NCBI GenBank assembly: GCA_001632425.1
Contig: KV425560.1
Coordinates: forward strand, 67,039-131,038
Direction of reading: 5' to 3'
From: Neolentinus lepideus HHB14362 ss-1
Taxonomy: Eukaryota; Basidiomycota; Agaricomycetes; Gloeophyllales; Gloeophyllaceae
DNA length: 64,000 nt
Positions 60,787-64,000 of this stretch are shown piece after piece (position 1 is the first letter of the stretch; each line of letters starts with the position of its first letter). Below the pieces are notes generated by a model, which saw only the letters and a list, made by a program, of their open reading frames with translations, was not told where the DNA came from and searched no databases. The position numbers were made by a program, and so were the translations under genes.

Positions 60787-63751
60787 TGCCTGTTACCCGC
60801 CGACGGGAGTCACAGAAGGTCGGGCCTGCTCCAGAGCCGACCCAAAAGCGAACCAAAAGGACGGCCGAGGAAATTGCTGCAGATAAGAACAGGCGAGAGC
60901 TGGCCAAGCAGGAGAGGGAAAGGGTTAGGGCGGAGAAGAAGTCAGCAGAAGAGCAGAAGAAACAAGTCAGAGAAGCGCTGAAGAAGGCGAGAGACGAGGA
61001 GAAGGCAAGGGAAAAAACGGAGAAAGAAGCGCGAAAGCAAGCTCGGGCAGATGCAAAAAAAAAGGACGAAGAAGAGAAGAGAGCGCAGGAGCAAGAGAGA
61101 CTCGAAAATGAGGCCGCGATGCTTGAGTCCCAGAGACGTATTGCCGAGTTGGAGGTGCAAGTCACTCAGGCTGATAGGAATCAGATCGCAAATAGAGTGG
61201 CTGCTCCTACTGCTGCAGCTCTACCTCGTCAGTTGAAACGCACCTATGCTGTTGCCGACCTCCAAGACTTGGCCAATGCAGAAATGAGGTGGAAGCGGGC
61301 GACTCAGTCATGTGTTTCGGCGGACCTTAACATGCAGCGCTATGATGCTCGCATGCCAGAGGGATCCGAAGAGAGGTCGTCAGAGGCAGGTGATCACGAT
61401 GAGCAGCCGTTGGTGATTCCACACAAAAAGAGTCGCAAGGGGGGGGTGGAAGCTACCCCTAAACTCACCTTCAGAGATGAAGTAGAGGCTCGCCGTCAGA
61501 ACCTGGAACTGGTAAGTGGTAATAGTGAGGCGTCGAAGGAAAACAGCAGTGGTCAGGCAGTTCAAAGCAAGAATACCAGGTGAGGACAGTTTATAGTCGA
61601 GGTTCAACCTGAGTTCACACGACACATGCGCAGCCTGAGGACAATTGGACAGGGCGCTGCCAACAGTGATCTTGATCAAACACCGCGTCCGCGCCCCATT
61701 GGTCCACGTCCCATCGCTCCACGTCCCATCGACGTCCTTAGGAAGAATGATGGAAAGGACAAGCTCGGAGAATTTCGAGCTAAATGGCCCGATTTGGGTG
61801 CCGCGTCTGCTTATAACTCACCTCTTATGGTGGTCGACAGAACTCCTCTCCAGCCGCGCTTCAAGAATACGACCGCACCTGACTTTACCATAGGCTCATC
61901 TACTGCTGGCAGACAGCGTGGCAACTCTTTGTCTAGCTTGAGCAGTGTCAGCTCCCAGGATCAAGCAGAACCTCCCACGAACGATGATGTCTTGGGCTTC
62001 GGAAATGACGATTATGAAGAATGGATGGCCGCGGTGACTTCACCTATGAAAACACCCATCGCACGTATGCAAACACAGGTGAGAGCAGACTAACTATTCG
62101 TACAATTCTATCTAACATACTCGCGTTCCCGCTTGTCAGAAGTCAGTGGGTATCAAAGATACTGTGACCCAGAAGCCCCCCGTCAACGAAGAGGTTGTCA
62201 TAGAAGACTTCCTTGTCACACCTCAGCCGAGAAAGCCCCGAAGGCGTACAACTGCGAAGGTAAATGTTCGCTGGAGATCTTCATATTCTCAGGATCTAAT
62301 TATGGATATTATAGATGCCTGCAGGCGTTGATGACCAGCATAAAGTACCTGTCGCGAAGGCCGGAAAAACTAAGGTGGTCAACTTTATTATGACTTCTAT
62401 TTATTGACAGTAACTTTCCATGCCGTACAGCCTGCTAGCAAAGCCATTGTGAGGTCTCAGACAGAAGACCCCATCATCCCACCTCGCCATAAATCCAAGG
62501 ATCCGATCGAGATCATGGATTCAGATTCAGATTCGGAGCCTGAAGCGGGCAGCCCTGTGAGGCGTCGTCTCTACGAGTCTGACTCCGATATCGAAGTCGA
62601 CTCATCATCGGAGACTGCCACAGACGCTGCACAAGAAGAACAGCAGCCGAAGAATCGGCGTGTCAAAAATAGTGAGATGCCTAACGGTATTGCGACGAGC
62701 CCTCTCTGGCTGAGGGCTTTCGTCCCCACGCTTATCCGCTACATGGCAACCCAGCTGGACCCGTGGTCAGCTGACGACAAGAAGCTTGTGCCAGTGATGC
62801 AAGATGCATACAATGCGATTTTCAGAAGCAATCACGGGCCTCTACTTATCGAAGCAAAAAGCGCTATCTATAAGCAGGTGAGTCTGTTAGATAAATGGCA
62901 TATTATATCACTGGACTAATAAACGCGATCACTTACAGGCCATTCAGAAGCTGTATGAGTGGCGCACACATATTGGTAATGGTGCGCTTCAAGTCGTGGA
63001 GAATCACATGAACACGGAGCGCCGTGATCTATCGTCATACAGCGCTCGTGTTGACTACGCTCGTGAGATGCTGACCGGCTTTAAGTTTGTATTTGCCAAC
63101 ACGAAGAGCAAGAACCAGAAGGTGAGATTGTGACTAATTCTTTAATTTTTATGGTTCTAACGCAATACAGGAGTGGACGGGCCTGCTCGGCTCATCGTAC
63201 ATTAATTGTTCTTTGGCTTATCATTACCATTTCCTCAAAGGCTCGATGAACGTATCTATTCCCCAGCTTTTGAACGACGACAATGAGGAAAAGCTGCCGA
63301 TCGGTGCAATTGGTCTTGCTGTCTGTGCAGTGAGTAGAACAAATTCGACATCATGCAGTGGTTACTGATGTGCAGATAGGTTGAGCGGGTGCTTCGGAAG
63401 TGGAAACGCCGCGACATTGGCATTTGCAACCGGACCGGTAATCCCATCATACTCGAGCGTCCCAAAACATGTGACAATGTAAAGGGAAAGGGTAAGAAAC
63501 TAAAGAAAGCCGAGGATGACGATGGGGAGGGAGGGGTCAAGTTCACAGCGGCTTCATGGGGTCGACTCACTCAAGACTGGGCAAAATGTGCTCGACGAGT
63601 GGGTCGCAGGAACCGTGATGACCTGGATGAGATGATATCAGGCGCAATGCTCATTGCTGCCGGTACCGGTCGACGTGTTGAGTCTCTGGAGGGGTGTGGC
63701 TATGACTCTGATGAGGATGAACGTGCCAATCTTGCAGGGTCCTCTCCATAA
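60787..63751 (+). CDS. Coiled-coil/acidic protein divergent to the transposase (putative accessory factor)
   Basis: Multi-exon. Exon 1 (60787-61580) opens MPVTRRRESQKVGPAPEPTQ and a long basic coiled coil (EIAADKNRRELAKQERERVR through EEKRAQEQERLENEAA). After introns come a proline repeat (PRPIGPRPIAPRPIDVL), an acidic/Ser stretch (IEIMDSDSDSEPEAGSPVRR), and a C-terminal helical domain: WLRAFVPTLIRYMATQLDPW, AIQKLYEWRTHIGNGALQVV, EWTGLLGSSYINCSLAYHYH, ERVLRKWKRRDIGICNRTGN, then DWAKCARRVGRRNRDDLDEM. The stop TAA is at 63749-63751. I recall the C-terminal pattern (ending helix ALxxVYEWRxxFxxxA) from many Agaricomycete hypothetical proteins, but no function is known to me. Its position next to the transposase suggests a DNA-binding partner like TnpA of CACTA elements; this is an inference. 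Confidence 0.7.
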
Positions 63752-64000
63752 GCAGGTAAGCAGATCGTCCTTATTGTGCGCTCGTAGTATCTACACAGTC
63801 TTGCAGTTTCATTGATTGGTCTTCCGACATGTCATCCTTTCAGTCTCGTCACTCCGTCCTACACTTCACATGCGTCTCACGGCCTGGTTTCCTCGTTACA
63901 TCAAAAAAGACTCATATTGCCATCCCGAGCTTCGCGCTGGTCGCCCTCGGCAGTCTTGTGTTTCTGGCTGCAAGTTCCTGGGCCCCTCGACCTCCCGGGC
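63752..64000. other. Window end, nothing firm
   Basis: 249 bp after the accessory gene stop. A donor-like GTAAGC follows the stop and an open plus frame continues (including LVALGSLVFLAASSW), but no family motif is visible. The element's outer end may lie past the window. Confidence 0.4.

Larger units (their letters stand above)
53942..63751. mobile_element. Candidate large Plavaka-type DNA transposon (ends not determined)
   Basis: Contains a transposase gene (minus) and a divergent accessory gene (plus) that share a 233-bp upstream region, plus palindromes past the transposase stop. The left limit may extend to the TAAG-rich block at 51717, which would place the decaying helicase copy inside the element. 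The right end was not seen and could lie beyond position 64000. No terminal inverted repeats or target-site duplication could be shown by eye, so limits are provisional. Confidence 0.5.

Overview
The window reads as nuclear DNA of a mushroom-forming basidiomycete (Agaricomycetes). Genes are dense and intron-rich, with introns mostly 40-70 bp, GT-AG and donors of the type GTNNGT. The gene set is fungal: velvet factor, SNX41-type sorting nexin, MET5-type sulfite reductase, VRG4-type GDP-mannose transporter, a DUF6534 remnant and a Plavaka-type DNA transposase. I re-traced exons by reading frame, splice signals and family motifs. Where lengths in amino acids are given, the exon phases closed without error.

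Layout. 1-7.0 kb: a transposase-associated fragment, an MFS hexose transporter on minus, then a long gene-poor stretch. 7.0-10.2 kb: decayed material, namely a broken copy of part of the sulfite reductase gene and a decayed DUF6534 membrane-protein gene. 10.4-16.6 kb: intact sulfite reductase (minus) and ribosomal protein eL30 (plus). 17.0-21.6 kb: two inverted paralogous C2H2 zinc-finger genes flanking an ARP9-like gene. 21.8-38.4 kb: a compact housekeeping block with SEC53 phosphomannomutase, VMS1, alanine-glyoxylate aminotransferase, dynein intermediate chain, tRNA endonuclease SEN2, THP3/SAC3-like, a P-loop polynucleotide-kinase-like protein, a mitochondrial TPR protein and TIM23. 39.2-50.5 kb: velvet protein, CYSTM peptide gene, cytochrome c1, F-box protein, SNX41 and VRG4.

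51.7-64 kb is the accessory region. It holds a Plavaka-type transposase gene on minus (54.15-60.55 kb), interrupted inside one intron by about 2.5 kb carrying duplicated fragments of a Pho85-type cyclin gene. A divergent coiled-coil/acidic gene (60.79-63.75 kb) shares its upstream region. On the other side lie a decaying DED1-type helicase copy, a second small fragment of the same helicase, palindromes and a TAAG-rich repeat block. The best hypothesis for something undescribed here is a large, now damaged Plavaka element with a divergent accessory gene that has picked up host gene pieces. The outer ends are not proven; one may lie beyond 64 kb.

Functional links: SEC53 (GDP-mannose precursor synthesis) and VRG4 (GDP-mannose import into the Golgi) act in one pathway. 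TIM23, the TPR protein with a presequence, cytochrome c1 and probably the aminotransferase are mitochondrial. Several head-to-head pairs share promoters of 150-250 bp.
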